Shown here piece by piece: positions 32,138-43,172 of a stretch of DNA of 64,000 bases. How positions within the stretch are numbered: the first letter of the stretch is position 1; every line of letters starts with the position of its first letter. The DNA comes from an uncultured Streptomyces sp. GTDB taxonomy: Bacteria; Actinomycetota; Actinomycetes; Streptomycetales; Streptomycetaceae. The stretch is from positions 434,001 through 498,000 of the forward strand of contig NZ_CANLBS010000002.1 of NCBI RefSeq assembly GCF_947488945.1. Reading direction: 5' to 3'. The position numbers and the translations under genes are program-made. The notes beneath the pieces are model-generated. The model was not told the DNA's origin, searched no databases, and saw only the letters and a list, made by a program, of their open reading frames with translations.

Positions 32138-34173
32138 GGTGTGGGTGACCCTCCGGTCGGCGGGGACGGTCGCAGGACCACGATGTGCGCAGGCGTGATG
32201 CCCGGCTCGAGGCGCACATAGAAGTTCCTGCCCCAGTGATAGGTGTCGCCGGTGAGCTCGTCGCGCACCGGCACGGTCTCGTGCCATTCGAGGCAGAGTT
32301 GCGGCATGTCCAACGAGACCGTGGCCTCCTGGGTGTGGTGCGGGTCGAGGTTGACGACCACCAGAACGATGTTCGATCCGGAGCGCTTGCTGTAGACGAT
32401 CAGCGCGTCGTTGTCGACGGAGTGGAAGTGCACGTCGCGCAGCTGCTGAAGAGCCGGATGACGCCGCCTGACACGGTTCAACGCGGTGATCAGCGGGGCG
32501 ATGGTGCGCCCCTCACGCTCGGCGGACTCCCAGTCCCTGGGCCTGAGTTCGTACTTCTCCGAGTTCAGGTACTCCTCGCTCCCGGGGCGCACCGGGGTGT
32601 TCTCGCACAGCTCGAATCCCGCGTACACGCCCCACGACGGGGACAGCGTCGCGGCCAGCACGGCCCGTGCCTCGAAGGCGGGCCTGCCGCCGTCCTGGAG
32701 GTAACCGGGCAGGATGTCGGGGGTGTTCACGAAGAAGTTGGGCCGCATGTACGAGGCCGCGTCCCCCGAGAGTTCGGTGACGTACTCGGCGATCTCCTGC
32801 TTCGAGTTCCGCCAGGTGAAGTAGGTGTACGACTGCTGGAAGCCCGCCTTGGCCAGCGTGTGCATCATCGCGGGCCGGGTGAACGCCTCCGCCAGGAAGA
32901 TCACGTCCGGGTCCGCCTTGTTGATCTGGGAGATCACCTTCTCCCAGAACACCACCGGCTTGGTGTGCGGGTTGTCCACCCGGAAGATCCGCACCCCCCG
33001 GTCCATCCAGAACCGCAGCACGCGCACCGTCTCGGCGACCAGGCCCGGCATGTCCTGGTCGAAGGCGATCGGATAGATGTCCTGGTACTTCTTCGGCGGG
33101 TTCTCCGCGTACGCGATCGAGCCGTCCGGGCGATGGTGGAACCACTCCGGATGCTCCTTCACCCACGGGTGGTCCGGCGAACACTGGAGCGCGAAGTCCA
33201 TCGCGATCTCCATCCGCAGGGTGCGGGCCGTCTCCACGAAGTGGTCGAAGTCCTCCAGCGTGCCCAGCTCCGGGTGGATCGCGTCGTGCCCGCCGTCCGC
33301 CGAGCCGATCGCCCACGGCACGCCGGGGTCGTGCTCGCCCGCGGTCAGCGTGTTGTTCGGGCCCTTGCGGTGGCTGGTCCCGATCGGGTGCACCGGCGGC
33401 AGGTAGACCACGTCGAAGCCCATCGCGGCGACCGCGGGCAACCGCTCCGCGGCGGTCCGGAAAGTGCCGCTGACCAGCCGGGTCCGCTGCGCGGCGCGGG
33501 CGCCGCCCTTGCCCTTCCTCGCGGGGGCCGGGCCCACCGGCTCGGTCCGCGCCCCCTCGGAGCGGGGGAACAGCTCGTACCAGGAGCCGTACAGCGCCCG
33601 ACGGCGCTCCACGTTCAGGGCCAGCGGCTTGGACGCCGTCACCAGGTCGCGCAGCGGGTGGCGCCCCAGCACCTCGGTCACCGCCGGGGCCAGCGCCGCC
33701 GCGAGCCGGGCCGCAGCCGGGCGGGACCCGTCGCGCAGCGCGTCCGCCACCGAGAGGACCGTCTCCCTGCCGTCCTTCTTCGGCACGCCCTTGGCCGCGC
33801 GCTCGTACAGCTCCGCGCCCTCGGCCATGACCAGCTCGGTGTCGATCCCCGCCGGGACCTTGATCCCGGCCGTGTGCCGCCAGGTGGACAGCGGATCGCT
33901 CCACGCCTCCACCGTGTACGTCCACCGGCCCTCGGCGTCCGGGGTGAGCTCGGCGCCCCAGCGGTCCGTGCCCGGCGCCAGCTCCCGCATCGGGGTGAAC
34001 GGACCGCGCCGCCCCGACGGGTCGCGCAGCACGGCGTTGGCCGCCACCGCGTCATGGCCTTCGCGGAAGACCGTTGCGGTGACCTGGAACGTCTCACCGA
34101 CGACCGCCTTGGCCGGCCTGCGGCCGCAGTCGACGAGAGGACGGACGTCCAGGACGGGAATACGACCGATCAT
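32134..34173 (-). CDS. glgE: Alpha-1,4-glucan:maltose-1-phosphate maltosyltransferase
   Basis: This 679-residue GH13_3 enzyme adds maltose from alpha-maltose 1-phosphate to alpha-1,4-glucan. It has an N-terminal beta domain (1-105), a helical insertion (about 110-200), the catalytic barrel and a C-terminal beta domain. Nucleophile Asp400 ('[20 protein letters not shown]') and acid/base Glu429 ('[16 protein letters not shown]') are 29 residues apart, as in S. coelicolor GlgE (recalled). A Lys/Arg/Gly-rich insertion follows '[20 protein letters not shown]' near residue 215. The ATG at 34173 gives the usual 'IGRIPVLDV' N-terminus; a longer start at 34305 is possible. Confidence 0.95.
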   Translation of the reverse strand: MIGRIPVLDVRPLVDCGRRPAKAVVGETFQVTATVFREGHDAVAANAVLRDPSGRRGPFTPMRELAPGTDRWGAELTPDAEGRWTYTVEAWSDPLSTWRHTAGIKVPAGIDTELVMAEGAELYERAAKGVPKKDGRETVLSVADALRDGSRPAAARLAAALAPAVTEVLGRHPLRDLVTASKPLALNVERRRALYGSWYELFPRSEGARTEPVGPAPARKGKGGARAAQRTRLVSGTFRTAAERLPAVAAMGFDVVYLPPVHPIGTSHRKGPNNTLTAGEHDPGVPWAIGSADGGHDAIHPELGTLEDFDHFVETARTLRMEIAMDFALQCSPDHPWVKEHPEWFHHRPDGSIAYAENPPKKYQDIYPIAFDQDMPGLVAETVRVLRFWMDRGVRIFRVDNPHTKPVVFWEKVISQINKADPDVIFLAEAFTRPAMMHTLAKAGFQQSYTYFTWRNSKQEIAEYVTELSGDAASYMRPNFFVNTPDILPGYLQDGGRPAFEARAVLAATLSPSWGVYAGFELCENTPVRPGSEEYLNSEKYELRPRDWESAEREGRTIAPLITALNRVRRRHPALQQLRDVHFHSVDNDALIVYSKRSGSNIVLVVVNLDPHHTQEATVSLDMPQLCLEWHETVPVRDELTGDTYHWGRNFYVRLEPGITPAHIVVLRPSPPTGGSPTP

Positions 34174-34324
34174 GGAATCACCTGGTGGCTGGAGCGGGGC
34201 GTGCGGGGAGAACGGCACGGGTGCGCTGGACCGTCCGCCCGTGCCGCGGGGATGGGGATCAGTCCTTTGTAGCTGCTCAGCACTCTGCTGACGGGCTGTG
34301 GGCATGGCCGCTCCTGTCCGCGTT

Positions 34325-34346
34325 CACTCGAATGGCACTCGAATGG
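34325..34346 (-). repeat. Perfect tandem duplication of CACTCGAATGG
   Basis: Two head-to-tail 11-mers (34325-34335, 34336-34346), 150-170 bp upstream of the glgE ATG. The length is about one helical turn, so it could place two protein half-sites on the same face. Confidence 0.6.
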
Positions 34347-34471
34347 ATGGGCGCGCGGGGGTCCGTGCGTGATCCGGGCGGCACGACAGGACGTGCGCGG
34401 ACGCCCTGGTCGGGCTGCGTTCGCGGGTAGCCTTCCCACCGTCTTCGGCCGGCCAACCCGCCGTCGTGTTA

Positions 34472-34487
34472 ACTACTGGGTCGTAGT
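34472..34487 (+). promoter_or_regulatory. Inverted repeat ACTAC-N6-GTAGT in the glgE/glgP promoter region
   Basis: Arms ACTAC (34472-34476) and GTAGT (34483-34487) follow GTTA. A short dyad in an otherwise G+C-rich gap. Candidate operator only. Confidence 0.3.
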
Positions 34488-34875
34488 CGGGGCGCGTCGC
34501 GCGCCCCTCCCGTGGACGGGGTGGGCCTGCGGCGCCGTACGTGCACCGGGTACCCGCCCTGCGGCGGCCCGCACCTCCCGGTGCCGCCGCCCACCGAAGC
34601 CTCTCCCGGCACGCCGGGGCCCCACAAGAGCGCCCAGGGGGTGTGAATCAGCCATATCGGTCGGGGCTCCGGGTACGCCCGAGCACCCGGCGGCCGGTGG
34701 GGCGCATGGGGCACCGGCGTACGACCGGCGTGTGCGGGCACGCGTACGGCGGAACGTGGACCGTCCGCGCGCCGTGGTTGCCGGGCGGGCCCACCGCTAC
34801 CGTCGAGGGTGACTGCGCGACGCACACCGTGGTGCGTCCCCTCGGATCCGGACGTCCCCTGTAAAGGTGGAATAC

Positions 34876-37569
<2,694 letters not shown>

Positions 37570-37589
37570 CCCGCGTCCGCGCACCACGT

Positions 37590-37631
37590 GCGGCGGCCCG
37601 GCCGGAGCGGATGCTCCGGCCGGGCCGCCGC
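37590..37631 (+). terminator. Strong hairpin between convergent glgP and metalloprotease genes
   Basis: Perfect 19-bp stem (GCGGCGGCCCGGCCGGAGC and complement) with a 4-nt loop. It begins 20 bp past the glgP stop and is likely bidirectional. Confidence 0.8.
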
Positions 37632-37673
37632 CGCGTGAAGCGGGGTTCCGGGTCCGTCAGGTCCCCGGACGGC

Positions 37674-39710
37674 TCAGAAGGTGAGCTTGAAACTGTTGAT
37701 CTTGCCGGTGTCCGCCGCAGCGATGTCCTGGACCTTCAGCTTCCAGGTGCCGTTGGCCACCTCGGACGAGGCGTTGACCGTGTAGGTCGCCACCACGTTG
37801 TCCGCCGAGTCGCTCGACGAGGAGTTCTTCAGCCGGTAGGCGGTTCCGTCCGGGGCGACCAGGTCGACGACCAGGTCACCGCGGTAGGTGTGGGTGATGT
37901 TCACGCCGACCTGGAGGGTGCTGGGGGCGTTGCCGGTGATGCCGGTGACCGCCAGCGAACTGGTGACCGCGGCGCCGTTGTCCGGGATGGCGACCACGGT
38001 GCTGTTGGTGAACACCGTGCCGGTGGGGGGCGTCGTGCCGCCGCGGGTGCCGACGTTGATGCCGGCCCAGGCGTTCTGCACGGCGGTGTACTCGGCGCTC
38101 GTCGCCCCGTACAGCTCACTGGCGACGGCGAGGGTGCCGGTGCGGGCGGCGGCATAGTTCGTCGTGGTGGTGAACTTGGTGGTGAGCGCCTTGAACCAGA
38201 TCTGCAGCGCCTTGTCCCGGCCGATGCCGGTCACCGGGAGGCCGTCGGAGGTCGGCGAGTTGTAGGAGACGCCGTTGACGGTCTTCGCGCCGCTGCCCTC
38301 GGAGAGCAGGTAGAAGAAGTGGTTCGCCGGACCCGAGGAGTAGTGGACGTCGGCGCTGCCGATGCCCGAGTACCACGAGTCGTACGAGCCGCCGTCCTTG
38401 CTCGGCTTGTCCATGTAACGCAGCGGGGTGCCGTCGCCGTTGATGTTGATCTTCTCGCCGACGAGGTAGTCGCCCGGGTCGGCGGCGGTGTTGGAGTAGA
38501 ACTCCACGCCCGCCGCGAAGATGTCGCTGGTCGCCTCGTTGAGGCCGCCGGACTCACCGCTGTAGACCAGGCCGGCCGTCGCGGCGGTGACGCCGTGCGT
38601 CATCTCGTGGGCGGCGACGTCCAGCGAGGTCAGCGGGGCGGCGTTGCCCGAGCCGTCGCCGTACGTCATGCAGAAGCAGCTGTCCTGCCAGAACGCGTTG
38701 ACGTAGTTGTTGCCGTAGTGGACACGGGAGTAGGCGGCGACGCCGTTGCCCTTGATGCCGGTGCGGCCGTGCACGTTCTTGTAGTAGTCCCACGTCTCGG
38801 CCGCGCCGTAGTGCGCGTCCGCGCCGGCGGTCTCGACGTTGGTACCGACGCCGTTGCCCCAGACGTCGTCGGCGCCCGAGAAGAGCGTCCCGGTACCCGA
38901 GGTTCCGCGGTTCAGGTTGTACGTCTTGTGGCTGCCGCGGGTGGTGTCCGTCAGCGTGTACGCGCCGGCCGAGCCGGACGTGCCGAGGGTGACGGTGCCG
39001 CTGTACTGGGTGTTGCCGGTGCCGTTCTCCACGCCCTGCCACTCGAAGAGCTTGGCGCCCGAGGCGGCGTCGGTGACGACGTGCAGCTCGTTCGGGGTGC
39101 CGTCGTGCTGGAGTCCGCCGACCACGGTCTCGTACGCCAGCTTCGGCGTGCCGTCGGCCAGCCAGACCACCTTGCGGGGCGCGTCGCTCGCCGCGGTGGC
39201 CTTGGAACCCTCGGCCTTGGCGAGGCCGAGCGCCTGCTTCTCCGCGACGGCGGGGGCCACGTCGGCCGCCAGGTCGACGGCCTTCAGCTGGGCGGTGGTG
39301 GCCCTGGACGCCTTCGAGACGCTCTCGGTGGCACCGGCCTTGGCGGAGACGACGAGGTCCCCGCCGAGCACGGGCAGCCCGTCGAGGGTGCGCTCGTAGC
39401 GGGTGTGGGTGGTGCCGTCGACGTCCTGGACCACGTCCCGGACGACCAGCTTCTCCTTGGCTCCCAGGCCGAGTTCGGCGGCGGTGGCCGCCTTGGCGGC
39501 GTCGGCCTTCTTGATCAGCGCGGTGCGCTGTGCGGGGGAGAGCGGGGCCGGCAGCGCGCCGGGGTCGGCCTTGCCGAGGGCCGGGGCGGCGGCGGGTGCG
39601 CCGACCGGGGTGGCGGTCGCCGAACCGGAGGTGACGCCTACGGCGACGAGAGCGGCTGCGGCTATCAGAGCGCCGGTCGCGGTGGCACGACGGCTGTGCG
39701 TGGATCTCAC
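37674..39710 (-). CDS. Secreted M4 (thermolysin-family) zinc metalloprotease
   Basis: This 678-residue preproenzyme has a signal peptide (1-35, basic start then 'ALIAAAALVAVGVTSGSATA'), a propeptide with FTP/PepSY-type features (about 55-200, 'RYERTLDGLPVLGGDLVVSA') and an M4 catalytic domain (about 215-535). Zinc ligands are His368-Glu369-xx-His372 ('DVAAHEMTHGVTAATAGLVY') and the downstream Glu in 'SGGLNEATSDIF'; 'VHYSSGPANHFFYLL' is the substrate-binding region. A C-terminal P/proprotein-convertase-like domain (about 555-678) has 'VGVNITHTYRGDLVVDLVAP'. Secreted peptidase, probably nutritional. Confidence 0.94.
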   Translation of the reverse strand: MRSTHSRRATATGALIAAAALVAVGVTSGSATATPVGAPAAAPALGKADPGALPAPLSPAQRTALIKKADAAKAATAAELGLGAKEKLVVRDVVQDVDGTTHTRYERTLDGLPVLGGDLVVSAKAGATESVSKASRATTAQLKAVDLAADVAPAVAEKQALGLAKAEGSKATAASDAPRKVVWLADGTPKLAYETVVGGLQHDGTPNELHVVTDAASGAKLFEWQGVENGTGNTQYSGTVTLGTSGSAGAYTLTDTTRGSHKTYNLNRGTSGTGTLFSGADDVWGNGVGTNVETAGADAHYGAAETWDYYKNVHGRTGIKGNGVAAYSRVHYGNNYVNAFWQDSCFCMTYGDGSGNAAPLTSLDVAAHEMTHGVTAATAGLVYSGESGGLNEATSDIFAAGVEFYSNTAADPGDYLVGEKININGDGTPLRYMDKPSKDGGSYDSWYSGIGSADVHYSSGPANHFFYLLSEGSGAKTVNGVSYNSPTSDGLPVTGIGRDKALQIWFKALTTKFTTTTNYAAARTGTLAVASELYGATSAEYTAVQNAWAGINVGTRGGTTPPTGTVFTNSTVVAIPDNGAAVTSSLAVTGITGNAPSTLQVGVNITHTYRGDLVVDLVAPDGTAYRLKNSSSSDSADNVVATYTVNASSEVANGTWKLKVQDIAAADTGKINSFKLTF

Positions 39711-40324
39711 GCGGACTCCTTCTGCGAGGGGGGTACCACCGGTCCTGGGGAGACCGGAGGACGGAGCAGCGGTGCGTGGAACGACCGAAGAGTGCCAGCC
39801 GTGGACCTGGCCTGTCAGGACCGCGTCAATAGAATGGCCGGAAGTCGTCCGGTGTCGGAACGGCCGTGTTCGTTAAGCGGACGTTTCGGCGATCTTGCGC
39901 CGTACGACACCAGGAAGCCCTTTCCGCGCCTGTTCACCGAGAACGCCGCGGGCGGACCCGGCCCGGCCCGTGTGAACGCCGCGTGGCGGCCCCGCCGCAT
40001 TCCGGTGGCTGAGACGCTCACCCCCGGTGGCCCATAACCAGCCACGGGCGGACACCCGTTCGCCGCTGGACGCGTCCGGCCCGAGCCCCCTCGCGACAGG
40101 CCGCCGGGGACGGCGCGACGCCCTGCTTGTGCAGTTGGTGGGATGGCGATCACGGACATGTCGCGCCGGCGTCGTCGGAACTGCCGTGGCCGGAGCAGAG
40201 GTGTGCGGCTGCCGGCCGGGCTGCTCCTGCTGCTCGTGAACATCTCGTTGCCGAATCCCGATCACGTCACTCGTTCCGTCGATACTGAACTGACCGGGGC
40301 GATCACGGAGCGGTGGGGGCAGCG
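39711..40324 (+). other. 600-bp gap between metalloprotease and TSUP genes
   Basis: No open frame here has coding character on either strand. It must contain the divergent promoters of both neighbours. On the minus strand a TTGACG hexamer lies near 39828. I see no clear operator. Confidence 0.5.
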
Positions 40325-41107
40325 GTGGAGTGGACGATCTGGGCCGGGTTCGCGGCCGGTCTGCTGATCTCGACGGTGACCGTTCCGGTCGGTGTGTCCG
40401 GGGCGGTCTTCCTTCTGCCGGTGCAGCTCAGCGTGCTGGGTGTGCCGAGCCCCGCGGTCACGCCGACGAACCTGCTGTTCAATGTGGTGGCCGGGCCAGG
40501 CGCACTCTGGCGCTACCGCCGCGATGGCGCTCTGCGCGGCGGACTGGCCCGGTGCCTCGTCGCGTGGACACTGCCCGGCGTCGTCGCAGGCGCCGCCGTC
40601 CGCGTCTTCGCCCTCCCCGGCCCCGGCGTCTTTCGCGTCCTGGTCGCCGCCTTTCTGCTGCCGCTCGGTGCCTGGCTGTGCCTGCGCACCCTGTGCCCGG
40701 CCCGGCGTCGGCAGGACGCGGACGAGCCGTCGGCGTGCGCTCTCGCGGCTCTCGCCCTGACGGTCGGGGTGGTCGGCGGAATCTACGGGATCGGCGGCGG
40801 TTCCCTGCTCGGGCCCGTCCTTGCCGCGCGCGGCATGCCCATGGCCCGTATCGCACCGGCCACCCTCGCCGCGACCTTCACCACCTCCTGTGCCGGGGCC
40901 GCCGCGTACGCGCTGCTGGCCCTGGCGAGCCCCGGGCCCGTCTCCCCCGACTGGTGGCTGGGCGTGGCCTGCGGCGTCGGCGGGCTGATCGGCGGCTACC
41001 TCGGCGCACGTCTCCAACCGCACCTGCCCGAAACCACGCTGCGGCTCCTGCTCGGTACCCTCGCCGCCGCCCTCGGCGCGGTGTACGCCGCCCAGGCACT
41101 GACCTGA
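40325..41107 (+). CDS. TSUP-family (TauE/SafE) membrane transporter
   Basis: This 260-residue polytopic protein has about eight hydrophobic segments and the paired half-repeat typical of sulfite exporter TauE/SafE proteins: 'GVSGAVFLLPVQLSVLGVPSPAVTPTNLLFN' in the first half, and 'VGVVGGIYGIGGGSLLGPVL' with 'ARIAPATLAATFTTSCAGAAAY' in the second. It is predicted to move small organo-sulfur or carboxylate anions; the substrate is unknown. GTG at 40325 gives the usual short N-terminus; GTG at 40313 is also possible. No sulfur-metabolism gene is adjacent. Confidence 0.85.
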   Translation: MEWTIWAGFAAGLLISTVTVPVGVSGAVFLLPVQLSVLGVPSPAVTPTNLLFNVVAGPGALWRYRRDGALRGGLARCLVAWTLPGVVAGAAVRVFALPGPGVFRVLVAAFLLPLGAWLCLRTLCPARRRQDADEPSACALAALALTVGVVGGIYGIGGGSLLGPVLAARGMPMARIAPATLAATFTTSCAGAAAYALLALASPGPVSPDWWLGVACGVGGLIGGYLGARLQPHLPETTLRLLLGTLAAALGAVYAAQALT

Positions 41108-41128
41108 TTCCGGGACGGCCGGCTCAGT

Positions 41129-41227
41129 GGCCGCCCCGATCCCGAACAGCGCGGCGACGACGAACAGGGCGATGGAGCGGGCGACGGGCGAGGCAGAACT
41201 CTCGGAAACAGGGGAGGAACTGTCCAC
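41129..41227 (-). pseudogene. 5' remnant of a ynfA (UPF0060) membrane-protein gene
   Basis: From an ATG at 41227 the minus strand encodes a short Ser-rich start then 'VARSIALFVVAALFGIGAA'. This matches the first transmembrane helix of YnfA/UPF0060 proteins, whose usual sequence is RSxxLFxxAALfEIGGA. After residue 33 similarity stops abruptly; the frame continues antisense to the TSUP gene. The rest of the roughly 110-residue protein is missing, so this is a truncated remnant left between tsup and the ABC genes. Confidence 0.6.
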
Positions 41228-41255
41228 GGAGTCGCGGAACCCGCAGCGCCGTCAC

Positions 41256-43172
41256 TCAGGCCAGGCTCTCCCTCCACGCCTGGTGCAGACCGGCGAACCG
41301 GCCCTCCGCGCCGATGAGTTCGGCGGGGGTGCCGTCCTCCACGACGCGGCCGTGCTCCATCACCAGGACCCGGTCCGCGATCTCCACCGTGGACAGCCGG
41401 TGGGCGATGACCACCGCCGTCCGGCCGTGCAGCACCGTGTCCATCGCCTGCTGCACCGCCCGCTCGCCGGGGACGTCCAGCGAACTGGTCGCCTCGTCCA
41501 GGATCAGCACCGCCGGGTCGGCCAGCAGGGCGCGGGCGAACGCCACCAACTGCCGCTGACCGGCGGAGATCCGGCCACCGCGCTTGCGCACGTCGGTGTC
41601 GTACCCCTCCGGGAGCGCGGTGATGAAGTCGTGCGCGCCGATCGCCTTCGCCGCACGCTCGATCATGCCGGGGGTGGCGTCCGGGCGGCCGATCGCGATG
41701 TTCTCCGCGACCGTCCCGGAGAACAGGAACGCCTCCTGCGTCACCATGACCACCCCGCGCCGCAGCTCCGGCACCGCCAGGTCCCGCAGGTCCACGCCGT
41801 CCAGCAGCACCCGCCCCTGCGAGGGGTCGTAGAACCGGGCCAGCAGCTTCGCCAGGGTCGACTTGCCCGCGCCCGTCGAACCGACGACCGCGACCGTCTG
41901 GCCGGCCGGGACCGTCAGGTCGAAGCGGGGCAGCACCTCGCCCCCCGTGCGGTAGCCGAAGCTCACCCCGTCGAAGACGACCTCGCGGCCCCGCTCCCGT
42001 CCCCCGGTCGGCGGCAGTTCCTTCGGAGCGGCCGGTTCCGGGACGGTCGGCGTCTGCGCCAGCAGACCGGCGATCTTCTGCAGCGAGGCGGAGGCCGACT
42101 GGTAGGAGTTGAGGAACATCGCCAGCCGGTCGATCGGGTCGTACAGCCGCCGCACGTACAGCACCGCCGCCGCCAGCACGCCGAGCGCCAGCGTGCCGTC
42201 CGCCACCCGGTACGCGCCCCAGAGCACCATGCCCGCGACCGCGGTGTTGGCGACCAGACGGGAACCGACGACGTACCGCGCCATCTCCAGCAGCGCGTCG
42301 CCGTTGGCCCGCTCGTGGCGGTGGTTCAGCACCGCGAACTCGGCGTCGTTGGCCCGCTCCCGGCGGAACGCCTGCACCGGCCGGATGCCGTTCATCGTCT
42401 CCGCGAACTTCACGATGACCGCCGCCATCGCCGTGGAGCGCTCCGCGTACGCCCGCACCGCCCGCCGCTGGTACACCCGCACCAGCAGGTAGAGCGGCCC
42501 GAACGACAGCACCGCGATCGCGCCGATGCCGAGGTCCAGCCAGAGCAGCATCCCCGAGATGAACACGAACGACAGGACGACGCCGATCAGTTCCTGGAGC
42601 CCTTCGCCCAGCAACTCCCGCAGCGACTCCACGTCCGTGGTGGAGCGGGAGATCAGCCGGCCGGAGGTGTACCGCTCGTGGAAGTCGACGCTGAGCGCCT
42701 GCGCGTGCCGGAAGATCCGGCCGCGCAGGTCGAGCAGCACGTCCTGGTTGATCCGGGCGGCCGCCCGTACGAAGCCGTACTGGAACGCCCCGCCCGCCGC
42801 CGCGCACAGCGCGTACCCCACGGCCACCGCGACCAGCGGCCCGTGGTCGGCGTCGCGGAAGGCGGGCACGGCGGTGTCGATGGCGTACGCCACCAGCAGC
42901 GGGCCCCCCTGGGTGGCGGCCTGCTGCACCAGCAGCAGGAGCGCCGCGCACACCACCCGCAGCCGCATCGGCCGCAGCAGGGAGCGCAGCAGCCGGCCGG
43001 TGGCGCCGGGCGGGGTGGGCAGGTCGTCCCGGTCGAAGGAGTCGTCGGGCTCCGGGCGGGGCCCGGTGCCGCCGGCGACGCCCGCCGCCTCCGGAGCCCC
43101 GGGGACCCGCGGGTCCTGAGCGGCGGTGCCCGGCGCGCCGGGGGTGCTGGTCGTGCCGGTGGTACTGGTCAC
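41256..43172 (-). CDS. ABC exporter half-transporter (permease-ATPase), second subunit
   Basis: This 638-residue protein has a Thr/Pro/Gly-rich N-terminal extension (1-60), six transmembrane helices (about 70-350) and an ABC ATPase domain (about 395-625). Walker A is GSTGAGKS, Q-loop 'VVMVTQEAFLF', signature ISAGQ in place of LSGGQ, Walker B 'VLILDEATSSLD' with the catalytic Glu present, and H-loop 'IAHRLSTV'. It starts at a GTG overlapping the preceding ABC gene by 4 bp. The degenerate signature and intact Glu complement the partner's features, indicating a heterodimeric multidrug/lipid-type exporter with one weak ATP site. Confidence 0.92.
   Translation of the reverse strand: MTSTTGTTSTPGAPGTAAQDPRVPGAPEAAGVAGGTGPRPEPDDSFDRDDLPTPPGATGRLLRSLLRPMRLRVVCAALLLLVQQAATQGGPLLVAYAIDTAVPAFRDADHGPLVAVAVGYALCAAAGGAFQYGFVRAAARINQDVLLDLRGRIFRHAQALSVDFHERYTSGRLISRSTTDVESLRELLGEGLQELIGVVLSFVFISGMLLWLDLGIGAIAVLSFGPLYLLVRVYQRRAVRAYAERSTAMAAVIVKFAETMNGIRPVQAFRRERANDAEFAVLNHRHERANGDALLEMARYVVGSRLVANTAVAGMVLWGAYRVADGTLALGVLAAAVLYVRRLYDPIDRLAMFLNSYQSASASLQKIAGLLAQTPTVPEPAAPKELPPTGGRERGREVVFDGVSFGYRTGGEVLPRFDLTVPAGQTVAVVGSTGAGKSTLAKLLARFYDPSQGRVLLDGVDLRDLAVPELRRGVVMVTQEAFLFSGTVAENIAIGRPDATPGMIERAAKAIGAHDFITALPEGYDTDVRKRGGRISAGQRQLVAFARALLADPAVLILDEATSSLDVPGERAVQQAMDTVLHGRTAVVIAHRLSTVEIADRVLVMEHGRVVEDGTPAELIGAEGRFAGLHQAWRESLA

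Larger units (their letters stand above)
34174..34875 (+). other. 700-bp divergent promoter region between glgE and glgP
   Basis: No credible gene. It contains a tandem 11-bp repeat (34325-34346), an ACTAC-TGGGTC-GTAGT inverted repeat (34472-34487) in a locally A+T-richer patch, and the AAAGGTGG ribosome-binding site of glgP. Both the maltosyl-transfer operon and the phosphorylase must start here. Confidence 0.6.

Noticed and set aside
39865..40265. Small genes in the metalloprotease/TSUP gap
   Set aside because: Open frames on both strands here are Arg/Pro/Ser-rich with no ribosome-binding site, no codon bias and no family resemblance.
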